Below, piece after piece: positions 44,167-52,572 of a stretch of DNA of 64,000 nt. The notes beneath the pieces were generated by a model, which searched no databases, was not told where the DNA came from, and saw only the letters and a list, made by a program, of their open reading frames with translations. The first letter of the stretch is position 1, and every line of letters begins with the position of its first letter. The stretch spans positions 29,653-93,652 of the forward strand of contig JABHFS010000121.1 in NCBI GenBank assembly GCA_018672475.1, written 5' to 3'. Source of the DNA: Gemmatimonadota bacterium (lineage in GTDB: Bacteria; Latescibacterota; UBA2968; UBA8231). A program made the translations under genes and the position numbers.

Positions 44167-44696
44167 ATGAGCGAAACCAACGAACAAGAGCTCCTCCACC
44201 ATACCGCCGATCTCTGCGAACGCTGTCAGGCGCAATTCCTCGCTCAGGGCAGCCCTGTGGCCGCTACTGCAACAACTGCGGCGCCCTGTTGAGCACCGTC
44301 TCGGAACAGGTCAATACACCCGAGACCGGTGACCGCAAGAAGGTGCTTATCATCGAAGACTCCCTGGTCCTGCGCATGGCGATGCACCAAATTCGTCGCC
44401 GATCTGGGCCGCGACATCGTCGAAGCCACCGACGGCCAAGAGGGTTTACTCGCTGCGCAGGAGAATCGCTCGGACCTAATCATCTGCGATATCAACATGC
44501 CCATATGGACGGTCTCGAATTTGTCGACCGGCTGCGCGAATCCGCAACGCTCAAAGACGCCTCTGTGGTCATGCTGACCAACCAAAAGAGCATGAACACC
44601 ATGCGCGAGGCGATGAAAAAGGGCGTACTCAACTATATCCTCAAAGACATGGCCAACCCCTCCGAATTCAAAAGTCGACTAAAAAAACACCTATAG
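44167..44696 (+). pseudogene. Zinc-ribbon/response-regulator receiver gene with three frameshifts
   Basis: TAAGGAG precedes ATG 44167 (MSETNEQELLHHTADLCERC). The sequence is a zinc ribbon (CERC ... CNNCGALL) linked to a CheY-type receiver, but it changes frame three times: near 44250 between the cysteine pairs, near 44390 after KKVLIIEDSLVLRMAMHQI, and near 44507 where INMP(H)MDGLEF needs one more base. The pieces together cover the whole receiver: VADLGRDIVEATDGQEGLL, DLIICDINMP with the phosphorylation aspartate, and ASVVMLTNQKSMNTM, ending in LKKHL. Either a pseudogene or indel errors in the assembly. Confidence 0.75.
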
Positions 44697-44713
44697 GCGT
44701 CGATCCGGGCGTC

Positions 44714-47215
44714 ATGCTGCCGATCCTCGAGCATCAACGCGAAATACTGGACCATCTCACGGCGGGCAATCGTCTAGTGCTCACTGCGCCGACCGGCTCC
44801 GGCAAGACCACCCAGATCCCCCAGATTCTCCACCGCGAACGCAACGCCCGTGTCGCCGTGCTGCAACCCCGGCGTTTGGCTACCCGTCTGGTGGCCCAAC
44901 GCGTCGCGCAAGAGATGGGCACCGAGCTCGGCGAGCTCGTCGGCTACCAGACCCGCCACGACAGCAAGATCTCCGCCAATACCCGCATCCGTTTCCTTAC
45001 CGAGGGGCTCTTTCTGCGACGGCTGCAATCCGACCCGAAACTCGACGAATTCGACATCGTAGTACTCGACGAATTTCACGAGCGCAGCGTGAACGCCGAC
45101 GTGACCTTGGGGCTTATTCGCCGCCTGCAAGAGACAAGCCGCCCCGACCTCTTGTTAGTGGTGATGTCGGCGACCCTCGATTCCGAACGGCTCGCCGCCT
45201 ATCTCCAGTGCCCCACTGTCGCCGCGCACGGCCGCCTGCACCCGGTCGATATTCGCTATCGGCCAGCCAGCACCGAGCAACCGCCCTGGGATCGGGCCTG
45301 CGACGCGCTCTACGACCTGCTGAACGAAGGCCTCGACGGCGACGTGCTGGTCTTTATGCCCGGCGCCTACGAAATTCGCCGGACGATTTCCGCCGCGCAA
45401 CAACGACTCGCCCGCCTGGCGGAGCCGCTGGACTTTCGCCCGCTCTACGGATCGCTTCCCGCCCGCGAGCAGGACGCGGCTGTCGCCGCCGGCCCCCAAC
45501 GCAAAATCGTCGTCGCCACCAATGTCGCCGAAACCTCCATCACCATTGAGGGTATTCGCCACGTCATCGACTCGGGGCTCGCCAGGGTCCACCGCCACGA
45601 CCCCCGGCGCGGCATCGACGCGCTATTGATGGAGTCGATCAGCCAAGCCTCCGCCGAGCAACGCGCAGGACGGGCGGGGCGGACCGCCCCGGGTACCTGC
45701 ACCCGGCTGTGGTCTAGCCAAGAGCAGCAAGCCCGCCCCGAGCGCGACGCACCCGAAATACAACGGGTCGACCTGGCCGACGCCGCGCTACAGCTTTTAT
45801 CGATGGGGATAGAGACGCTCGACGACTTCCCCTGGCTCGACGCGCCCGATACCCAAGCCAACGAACGCGCCACAACCCTGCTCACCGATCTCAGTGCCCT
45901 CAACGAACAAGGCCGACTCACGGACCTCGGGCGCCAATTAGCGCGCCTGCCGACCCATCCGCGGCTGGCGCGCTTTCTCAGTGAAGCCGCCCGCCGTCAT
46001 TGCCTCGACCGCGCCGTCGTCTGGGCGGCGCTCGCCGGTGAGCGCGACATCCTGTTATATCCCGTGCACGAACGCTATACGCATGCCCCAGAAGGCGAGC
46101 CCGCCTGCGACCTAGTGATCCGCGAACGAGCCCTGCGTCGAGCCCGCGACCTCGACTATGCCCCCGACGCTTGCGCCCGCCAGGGACTAAATGGCCATGC
46201 CTGCCGCCAAGCCGATCAGACCACACGCCTCTATCGCGACGCCTGTCGGCGCGCCGGGCTGAATACCAAAGGCCGAGGATCAACCGACGACCTGCTCAAA
46301 TGCCTGCTGCTCGCCTATTTCGACCGGGTGGCCCTGCGCCGCAACCCGGATACCCTGCTCTGCGCTATGGCCGGCCAGCGCCGCGTCGAGCTCGACCGCA
46401 AAAGCGCCGCCCGCCAGGCCACTGCCTTTATCGCCCTGGAAATCCGCGAGCTCGAAGCCCACCGCGAGAACAACGTGCGCACCACGCTTTCTTTGGCCAA
46501 CGCCATCGACGTCGACTGGCTCGAAGAAATCCACCCCGAGCGTATCACCATTAACAGCGAAACCACCTGGAACGCCGAAGACCGGGCCGTCGAACAGGCC
46601 GAAGTCCACCGCTACGACGACTTGGTCTACCGCCACCGGCCAACAAGCGACATCAACGCGTCCGCCGCCGAACAGATCTTGGTTTCGCGTATCGTCGCCG
46701 GCCAACTGCGGCTGGAAAAATGGAATAGCGACGTCGAACAATGGATCTTGCGCACCCGCTTGCTGCACCGCCTCTTCCCCGAGCGTGGATTAATCACCTA
46801 TGACGACGACGAGATCCAAGTCGTCTATCACGAGATCGTCACCGGCGCCTACCGCTACAGCCAGATCCGCCACCGCGACTGCCTGCCCTATGTGCAAAAC
46901 GTGTTGTCCTGGCAGGACCAGCAATTCGTCGAACAAATGGCGCCTCTGCACCACGGTCTGGCCTCGGGCGTGCGCATGAAGATCGAATACTCGGCGGACG
47001 GGCCCCCGCGCGGGCGCGCCAAAATCCAGCAGCTCTACGACCTACGACAGACACCCTCCATCGCCGGAGGGCGGCAAAAACTGCTACTGGAGATCCTCGG
47101 CCCGAACTTCCGGCCCGTACAGGTCACCGACGATTTAGCGAGTTTCTGGGAACGAACCTATCCAGAGGTTAAAAAAGAACTAAAACGGCGCTACCCGAAA
47201 CACGAGTGGCGCTGA
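44714..47215 (+). CDS. hrpB: ATP-dependent helicase HrpB
   Basis: An 833-residue DExH-box helicase. Motifs: Walker A APTGSGKTTQIPQIL, DEFH box VLDEFHERSVNADVT, SAT in VVMSATLDSE, and motif VI SAEQRAGRAGRTAPGTCTRLW, followed by the HA2/OB-type region and a long HrpB-specific C-terminal domain (YSADGPPRGRAKIQQLYDLR). Length and order agree with bacterial HrpB. Its precise role is not well known in general; RNA remodelling is presumed. The gene starts 17 bases after the frameshifted receiver gene. Confidence 0.93.
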   Translation: MLPILEHQREILDHLTAGNRLVLTAPTGSGKTTQIPQILHRERNARVAVLQPRRLATRLVAQRVAQEMGTELGELVGYQTRHDSKISANTRIRFLTEGLFLRRLQSDPKLDEFDIVVLDEFHERSVNADVTLGLIRRLQETSRPDLLLVVMSATLDSERLAAYLQCPTVAAHGRLHPVDIRYRPASTEQPPWDRACDALYDLLNEGLDGDVLVFMPGAYEIRRTISAAQQRLARLAEPLDFRPLYGSLPAREQDAAVAAGPQRKIVVATNVAETSITIEGIRHVIDSGLARVHRHDPRRGIDALLMESISQASAEQRAGRAGRTAPGTCTRLWSSQEQQARPERDAPEIQRVDLADAALQLLSMGIETLDDFPWLDAPDTQANERATTLLTDLSALNEQGRLTDLGRQLARLPTHPRLARFLSEAARRHCLDRAVVWAALAGERDILLYPVHERYTHAPEGEPACDLVIRERALRRARDLDYAPDACARQGLNGHACRQADQTTRLYRDACRRAGLNTKGRGSTDDLLKCLLLAYFDRVALRRNPDTLLCAMAGQRRVELDRKSAARQATAFIALEIRELEAHRENNVRTTLSLANAIDVDWLEEIHPERITINSETTWNAEDRAVEQAEVHRYDDLVYRHRPTSDINASAAEQILVSRIVAGQLRLEKWNSDVEQWILRTRLLHRLFPERGLITYDDDEIQVVYHEIVTGAYRYSQIRHRDCLPYVQNVLSWQDQQFVEQMAPLHHGLASGVRMKIEYSADGPPRGRAKIQQLYDLRQTPSIAGGRQKLLLEILGPNFRPVQVTDDLASFWERTYPEVKKELKRRYPKHEWR

Positions 47216-47328
47216 TTACAGCTGGTTGTAATAAAGTTGCTTCACCCCTTGATATACCCCCACCCCAAGCCGTATCTTCTCTGGCCCCTAAACCGGGGAA
47301 ATCATCACTACGCCAAACGGGTTAACGA

Positions 47329-48102
47329 ATGAACATCAATAAAGTGAAACGCACCCTCAAAGAGGGCGGCACCGCCATCGGCACCATGGTCTTCGAATTC
47401 TCCACCCCCGGCATCGCCCGGCTTGCCGCCGAAGCCGGTGCCGAGTTTATCATGTACGACATGGAGCATACCGGCTGGAGCATCGAGACTATCCGCGACC
47501 TGATCGCCACCACCAACCCCGCGCATATCGAGCCATTGGTCCGGGTGCCGGCGACGCAATACCATTTTATCGCCCGCGTGCTCGACGTCGGCGCGCGCGG
47601 CATCATGGTGCCCATGATCAGCGACGCGCAGCAAGCCGAGGTCATCGTGCAATCGGGTAAATACCCGCCGATGGGCCAGCGCGGCGCCGCCTTCGAGATC
47701 GCGCACGACGGCTTCGTGCAGGGCGACGTGGTCAGCAAAATAGACCACGCCAACTCCGAGGGCCTGCTGATCGCGCAGATCGAAAACCGCCCCGGCCTCG
47801 ACAATCTCGAACGCATCGCCGCCGTCGACGGCATCGATATCTTGTGGATCGGCGGTTCTGACCTGAGCAACTTCTTGGGCATCCCCGGCCAATTCGATCA
47901 TCCAGATTTCGTCGAAGCGCTCGAACGCGTCGTCGACGCCTGCAACCGCAACAACATCGCGGCCGGTTATCTGGTCAATACCGTCGATGAAGGTGCACTC
48001 AGGCTGCGCCAGGGCTTCCGCTGCCTGGCCTACGGCGGCGACCTCTGGCTCTACCGCCGCTCCCTGCGCCAGGGCATCGAGGGCTTGCGCGCCAGCGTCT
48101 AA
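47329..48102 (+). CDS. HpcH/HpaI-family aldolase
   Basis: A 257-residue class II pyruvate-type aldolase. FEFSTPGIARLAAEAGAEFI opens the barrel; MYDMEHTGWSIET holds the E-H pair; GARGIMVPMISDAQQAE and IAQIENRPGLDNLERIAA supply the metal-binding glutamate, and DILWIGGSDLSNFLGI the aspartate. It should cleave a 4-hydroxy-2-oxoacid (for example a 2-keto-3-deoxy sugar acid) to pyruvate or a related acid and an aldehyde, consistent with the sugar-acid dehydratase-like genes elsewhere in the window. No partner gene is immediately adjacent. Confidence 0.92.
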   Translation: MNINKVKRTLKEGGTAIGTMVFEFSTPGIARLAAEAGAEFIMYDMEHTGWSIETIRDLIATTNPAHIEPLVRVPATQYHFIARVLDVGARGIMVPMISDAQQAEVIVQSGKYPPMGQRGAAFEIAHDGFVQGDVVSKIDHANSEGLLIAQIENRPGLDNLERIAAVDGIDILWIGGSDLSNFLGIPGQFDHPDFVEALERVVDACNRNNIAAGYLVNTVDEGALRLRQGFRCLAYGGDLWLYRRSLRQGIEGLRASV

Positions 48103-48126
48103 CAACGATAACCCTAGTCCCCTTAG

Positions 48127-48444
48127 CCCACCGCTCTAATCCGCTGGTCGGCCTATATCCTCGACATCGGGCTTTTGGCTGGTGCTCTGTTCCACCCGTT
48201 CGGTGACCATCCCTTTGCCATAGACGACAGACGCTACCTACAAGACAGCGCCGATATCAGCAGCGACCCATATCGGTTCTTTGCTCCCGACAAACGGCTA
48301 CGGGCCAGACCCTCGGTAGAATTATTTTTCTGGCTCGATTATGAATTGTGGGGGGCCAATGAGCAATACTTTCACTTCTCTTCCGTCTTTTTTCATGGTA
48401 TAGCCAGTCTAAAGGAACTATCATGTCCAGAAAAATTCTCATAA
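48127..48444 (+). pseudogene. Remnant of a multi-membrane-span/TPR protein N-terminus
   Basis: Between two stops the frame reads ALIRWSAYILDIGLLAGALF, then PFAIDDRRYLQDS and FFWLDYELWGANEQYFHFSS and VFFHGIASL. This resembles the first membrane helix and periplasmic loop of the O-mannosyltransferase-like membrane proteins with TPR tails (…DDxxYL…RP…LNYxLxGxNxxxFHxxNLLLH). There is no ATG, no ribosome-binding site and the rest is missing. Its end overlaps the start of the epimerase gene. Confidence 0.45.
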
Positions 48445-49334
48445 TCGGCGGCAGCGGCTTCGTCAGCGGCACCCTCGCCCGCATCGCCCTGGAGCAAGGC
48501 TTTGAAACCTGGGTCCTCACCCGCGGCCAACGCCCCGCCCCTGCAGGCGCCCATACCCTCGTCGCCGACCGCAAGGACCCCGACGCCTTTGCCCGCGCCA
48601 TCCAAGAGGCCGAAACTGACTGGGATCTCGTCATCGACTGCATCGGCTACCAACCCGACGACGCGATACAGGACATCGCGATCTTCCGTCAGCGTACGCC
48701 CCATCTGGCCTTTGTCTCCACCGACTTCGTCTTCGACCCCGCCCATCGCCGTTTTCCGCAAGCCGAAGAGACCGAGCACTATGCCAGCTCGGGTTATGGC
48801 GGCAACAAGCGCCTGTGCGAACTCGAATTGCTCAACGGCGACTGCGGCGATATGGCCTGGACCGTCGTCCGCCCCTGCCACATTTACGGCCCCGGATCGC
48901 TCTTAGGCTGCCTGCCTAACCACGGCCGCGATACCGAATTGCTCGATCGCCTGCATCGGGGCGAAGCGCTGGACCTGGTCGGCGGCGGCCACTTTCTGCA
49001 ACAACCCATCCTCGCCGCCGACCTCTGCCACCTACTGCTCAGCCTGCGCGGTAACACCGCCACCTACAACCAGATCTTCTGCACCGCCGGTCCCGAGATC
49101 GCCGAGTCGCGTACCTACTATGAAATGATCGCCGATATCTTAAACGTAGAATTGCAAATAAACGAAACGCCCGTCGACGTGCATCTCAAAGAAAATCCCA
49201 ACTCCGCCCCCTTCCTCTGCCACCGCATCTACGACCTGGCCAAACTGAAAGCCAGCGGCGCGCACGTGCCCGCGACTCCCCTCAAAGAGGGTCTGCGCCA
49301 ACATGCAGAAAGCCTGATTACGTCTAACGCCTAA
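48423..49334 (+). CDS. NAD-dependent epimerase/dehydratase
   Basis: A 303-residue SDR-type protein. ILIIGGSGFVSGTLARIALE is the dinucleotide-binding motif, VIDCIGYQPDD the central strand and YGGNKRLCELELL has the Tyr-x-x-x-Lys catalytic pair. The C-terminal part contains FLQQPILAADLCHLLLSLRG, common in isoflavone-reductase/chloroplast-stem-loop-binding type SDRs. AAGGAAC precedes the ATG. Substrate unknown, probably a nucleotide sugar or a sugar derivative. Confidence 0.87.
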   Translation: MSRKILIIGGSGFVSGTLARIALEQGFETWVLTRGQRPAPAGAHTLVADRKDPDAFARAIQEAETDWDLVIDCIGYQPDDAIQDIAIFRQRTPHLAFVSTDFVFDPAHRRFPQAEETEHYASSGYGGNKRLCELELLNGDCGDMAWTVVRPCHIYGPGSLLGCLPNHGRDTELLDRLHRGEALDLVGGGHFLQQPILAADLCHLLLSLRGNTATYNQIFCTAGPEIAESRTYYEMIADILNVELQINETPVDVHLKENPNSAPFLCHRIYDLAKLKASGAHVPATPLKEGLRQHAESLITSNA

Positions 49335-49405
49335 CCCTGCATTATACTATAGGAGTGCACCGAACAATCCTGAAACGACCGATGCTTAACTAAAAGGAGT
49401 CCGTT

Positions 49406-50575
49406 ATGTTAAGGATCTGTGCTTTATTGTCCGTTGTGATGCTTAGCTTCGCGCTCGACGCCAATGCAGATGAAAATTCCGGCATAGATTTCGCGATTCT
49501 CGACGAATCGCTTGCCGATGGCTGGCGCTTGGTCGGCGATAAAGGTGCACATTCCCTTGGACTGATCGGAGGCGGCCCCGTCTTCAACGGCAGCAAAGCC
49601 GCCGCCATAGAAGCACAACCCCCTACCAAAATCATCAACTGGTCACTGGAGTTATCGGCGACGCAATCCGTAACGAGCAGCGGTTTTATAGGCCTGCGCT
49701 TCGCCTTCCACCCCGGCGATCTCGCAATGCCCGCCCGCCCAGTTTTCACCCTCTATATCGACGGCTTGAGCATAGACCTTGCCCGAGAAAGCCACCGCTA
49801 CCAGTTCGACTTCGCCAACCGGCAATGGCAAGTGGTCGAAATACCCTTTGACGTATTCGACCTAGTCAACAACTACGGTACGGGGTTGCGGGACCAAGTC
49901 GACGCCGTCGACACCATCCGTATAGAGAGCAACCTAACGGGCACGTTTTACCTGGATGAAGTATGCCTAGTAGCCGCCAGCCCCCTGCTCGTCCTTGACG
50001 AGTCACTCGCCGACGGTTGGCGCATGGTCGGCAACAAAGGTGCACGACCCCAAGGCCTGCTAGAAGACAGCCCGGTTTTTAACGGCACCAAAGCCGCCGC
50101 GATAGACGTCAAGCCCTCGAGTCCGATCATCAATTGGTCATTGGATTTGCTGGCGTCCCCATCCGTGGCATCCCAATCCGTGGCGCAGCAGGGTTTTGTC
50201 GGCTTACGCTTTGCCTTCCACCCCGGTGACATCGAAGCGCCCACCCGCCCGGTCTTCACTCTATATATCGACGGCCTGAGCTTAGACCTAGCCCGAGAGA
50301 GCCATCTCTACCAGCTCGACTTCACCAACCAACAATGGCAGATCATCGAAATTCCATTTGAGGCCTTTGACCTGATCAACTACTACTACGGCATAGAGCC
50401 GCTAGACCAAGTCGATATCGTCGAATCGATTCGCATAGAGGGAAATCTGACGGGGACATTTTATATTGACGACGTGCGTCTGCTAACCGGCACCCCGCAA
50501 ATATCCGCCATACCCCAAGCAACATCTGTTGAAGCTCTTTCTTGGGGCCGGATTAAAGCCGGTTTCCACCAATAA
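49406..50575 (+). CDS. Exported protein with two tandem beta-sandwich repeats
   Basis: A 389-residue protein with a signal peptide (MLRICALLSVVMLSFALDAN, cleavage near ANA-DEN). Residues about 29-190 and 194-360 are a tandem duplication; both contain DESLADGWR, GLRFAFHPGD, RPVFTLYIDGLS, DLARESH and LTGTFY(L/I)D. The pattern of alternating strands ending in FYxDxVxL resembles carbohydrate-binding jelly-roll modules. The C-terminus carries a short tail TSVEALSWGRIKAGF that recurs in the Rieske protein at 53541. AAAGGAG precedes the ATG. Probably periplasmic or cell-surface; ligand unknown. Confidence 0.8.
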   Translation: MLRICALLSVVMLSFALDANADENSGIDFAILDESLADGWRLVGDKGAHSLGLIGGGPVFNGSKAAAIEAQPPTKIINWSLELSATQSVTSSGFIGLRFAFHPGDLAMPARPVFTLYIDGLSIDLARESHRYQFDFANRQWQVVEIPFDVFDLVNNYGTGLRDQVDAVDTIRIESNLTGTFYLDEVCLVAASPLLVLDESLADGWRMVGNKGARPQGLLEDSPVFNGTKAAAIDVKPSSPIINWSLDLLASPSVASQSVAQQGFVGLRFAFHPGDIEAPTRPVFTLYIDGLSLDLARESHLYQLDFTNQQWQIIEIPFEAFDLINYYYGIEPLDQVDIVESIRIEGNLTGTFYIDDVRLLTGTPQISAIPQATSVEALSWGRIKAGFHQ

Positions 50576-50653
50576 TTTTCACCACAACTATCAGGCGGAG
50601 CATTGCCCACACATTTACGCGGCCTGCCGCCTTTTTTCGGATGCGGCGCAGGA

Positions 50654-50792
50654 TATTTTTCGGGGTGGTGGTGGATGAGGTCCGAGCCACATAGGACCGA
50701 GGGCCTGGCGGAGCCGTGCAGAGGGGGTGGGTGCGATCGTGCCCGAGAGGTGACCGTTCTCAGTGGACTAAAAATACCGGAGCCGCACCCGC
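50654..50792 (+). repeat. Intergenic structured repeat, copy B
   Basis: The core is 50701-50792, preceded by ATTTTTCGGGG (50654-50664) as in copy C and by a GGTCC/GGACC hairpin. Pairing: GCGG (50708-50711) with CCGC (50789-50792) and GTGC (50716-50719) with GCAC (50785-50788), separated by AGCC on the 5' side; an internal hairpin GGG...CCC around TGCGATCGTG (50729-50744); and an A-rich loop CTAAAAATA near 50768. It lies after the exported-repeat gene and before the PhyH gene. A CCTGC/GCAGG hairpin precedes it at about 50625-50652. Confidence 0.55.
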
Positions 50793-50862
50793 AAGACGGC
50801 CCTCCCTCCTCACCATCTCCTTCTTGCTCTCCCCCTCATCCTATAGTACAATCATTCTTATC

Positions 50863-51579
50863 ATGACAACCAACCAGCACCCCCTCACAGAAGCCGAACT
50901 CGCCCACTACCGCGAACACGGCTACGTCGCCGTCGAAAACTTCTTCCCCGCCGACGAATTACAAGCCCTCGACGAACACCTCGACCGCTTCGCCGCCGGC
51001 CAGGAGGCCGACGCCTTCGAGCACAAGGGCCAAGACTACCGCGGTTGGATCATGCGCCTCGGGCTGGCCACGCCGCAAACTGCCGCCTTCTGCGCCGACG
51101 ACCGCGTGCTCGACCTGATCAACCCCCTCGTGCACCCCGGCATCGCCATCTACTCGGCCAAGCTCGTCGCCAAAGAACCATACGACACCAATATCTGCCA
51201 TTGGCACCAGGACGACGCCTACTACACCCAGCAATCGCAGAGCCAAACCCGCATGTCGACCTGGATCCCCCTACAAGACTCCAGCCACGAAAACGGTTGC
51301 CTGCAACTGATTCCCGGCAGTCACCACCGCGGTTTGCAACCGGCCAGCAACAAAGAGGGCGGCACCTGCAACCTCGGCATAGACCGTGAAATCGATCTCG
51401 ATAACCGCATTTACCTTCCCACACGCGCCGGCACCATCGTGCTCTTCAGCGCCCTGCTCTGGCACGCCTCCGACGGCAACCAGACCGACCAGCGCCGCCG
51501 CGCCTTCATCGTCTCCTACCAGGAGGCCACTGTGCAAGGCGGCAACGCCGACCAGTGGCAGGTCCTGCGGGCAGCCTAA
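50863..51579 (+). CDS. PhyH-family Fe(II)/2-oxoglutarate dioxygenase
   Basis: A 238-residue PhyH oxygenase from ATG 50863. The triad is canonical: H115-Q-D117 (CHWHQDDAYY), the distal histidine in LLWHASDGNQ and the arginine of RRRAFIVSYQ for 2-oxoglutarate. The proline-glycine strand ENGCLQLIPGSHHRG is also present. It is probably a cytoplasmic hydroxylase of a small molecule. It is followed after 10 bases by an amidohydrolase, suggesting a two-step oxidation and hydrolysis pathway. The repeat element copy B is in its leader. Confidence 0.92.
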   Translation: MTTNQHPLTEAELAHYREHGYVAVENFFPADELQALDEHLDRFAAGQEADAFEHKGQDYRGWIMRLGLATPQTAAFCADDRVLDLINPLVHPGIAIYSAKLVAKEPYDTNICHWHQDDAYYTQQSQSQTRMSTWIPLQDSSHENGCLQLIPGSHHRGLQPASNKEGGTCNLGIDREIDLDNRIYLPTRAGTIVLFSALLWHASDGNQTDQRRRAFIVSYQEATVQGGNADQWQVLRAA

Positions 51580-51589
51580 GGAAATTCCC

Positions 51590-52402
51590 ATGCGCATTAT
51601 TGACGCCCATGTACACGTCGGCGACAACTACAAACCCATGACCCCCTTCCAAGACACCGGCCGCGTCGATCGCCTCTTGCGGTTGATGGACGAATGCGAG
51701 GTCGAGAAGGCCGTTATGGTACCCGTCGTAGCCGAATTCTCCCCCGACAACAACTCCGAGTGCGCACGCTGGTCTCGCCAGCACCCGGACCGTCTGGCCG
51801 CAATGACCAACGTGGCCATGCACGAGTTGAGCGCGATCGAAGAAGTCGCCCGCGCCCGCGAGGAATACGGCGCGGTGGCCATCAGCTACTACCCCAATTC
51901 AGCCGATATCAGCTGGATGCTCGAACCCCGCTACGAGCCGATCTGGGACGCGCTCAAAACCTATGTCCCGGTCTTTAACCTGCACGTGACACCGCCGAAC
52001 TACCCCACCCTGCTCGAACTGGCCCGTCGCCACATAGACCTGCTTTTCGTCTGCAACCACCTCGGCCTGCCCGGCCAGCACTTTGAACCGACGGACTCGA
52101 CTTATGGCGGCTTGATTGGCGCCCGCGCCCTGCCCAACGTTTATATCAAGGCCTCGGCCTTCTACGCAGCGGCGGCCACCCCCTGGGATTTCCGCTGCCC
52201 GCGCGCACTCGGTTTTTTCACCGCCCTATTGCGCGACCTAGGTCCCCGGCGCCTATTGTGGGGCACCGACTGGCCGCCGACCAGCAATCACCTCACCTAC
52301 CGTCAATCCCTAGAAATCGTGCGCAGTTGCGCCGAGGGCGTAGACGAGGAAGCGTTGCAACAGGTCTTGGGAGAAAACGCCGCGCACGTTTTTGGTATCT
52401 AA
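51590..52402 (+). CDS. Amidohydrolase-family (TIM-barrel) hydrolase
   Basis: A 270-residue amidohydrolase-2-type protein. MRIIDAHVHVGDNYKP carries the HxH metal motif, FVCNHLGLPGQHF the barrel histidine and LLWGTDWPPTSNHLTY the aspartate, as in ACMSD/4-sulfomuconolactone-hydrolase relatives. It acts on an amide, ester, lactone or carboxylate. TAAGGAAAT lies before the ATG, and the gene is 10 bases from the PhyH gene. Copy C of the repeat lies directly downstream. Confidence 0.9.
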   Translation: MRIIDAHVHVGDNYKPMTPFQDTGRVDRLLRLMDECEVEKAVMVPVVAEFSPDNNSECARWSRQHPDRLAAMTNVAMHELSAIEEVARAREEYGAVAISYYPNSADISWMLEPRYEPIWDALKTYVPVFNLHVTPPNYPTLLELARRHIDLLFVCNHLGLPGQHFEPTDSTYGGLIGARALPNVYIKASAFYAAAATPWDFRCPRALGFFTALLRDLGPRRLLWGTDWPPTSNHLTYRQSLEIVRSCAEGVDEEALQQVLGENAAHVFGI

Positions 52403-52438
52403 GGTAGGAGGAGAACTTCCGGGATGACCGCGGCGGCT

Positions 52439-52560
52439 ATTTTTCGGGGAGATCGTGGTGAAAAAAGGTCTGGCGGGGCCGTGCGGTGGGAGGGGACGCG
52501 ATGGCGCCCCGAAGAGCGACGGCCGGGAGGAATAAAAATTCCCTGCGCCGCAACCCCGAG
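52439..52560 (+). repeat. Intergenic structured repeat, copy C
   Basis: The core is 52467-52560, preceded by ATTTTTCGGGG (52439-52449). Pairing: CGGGG (52474-52478) with CCCCG (52554-52558), TGCGG (52482-52486) with CCGCA (52548-52552), an internal hairpin GGGG-A-CGC-GATG-GCG-CCCC at 52492-52510 and a hairpin GGAAT/ATTCC with an AAAA loop at about 52529-52543. The spacer separates the convergent amidohydrolase and aldo/keto reductase genes. Confidence 0.6.
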
Positions 52561-52572
52561 ACGATCTCCGTA

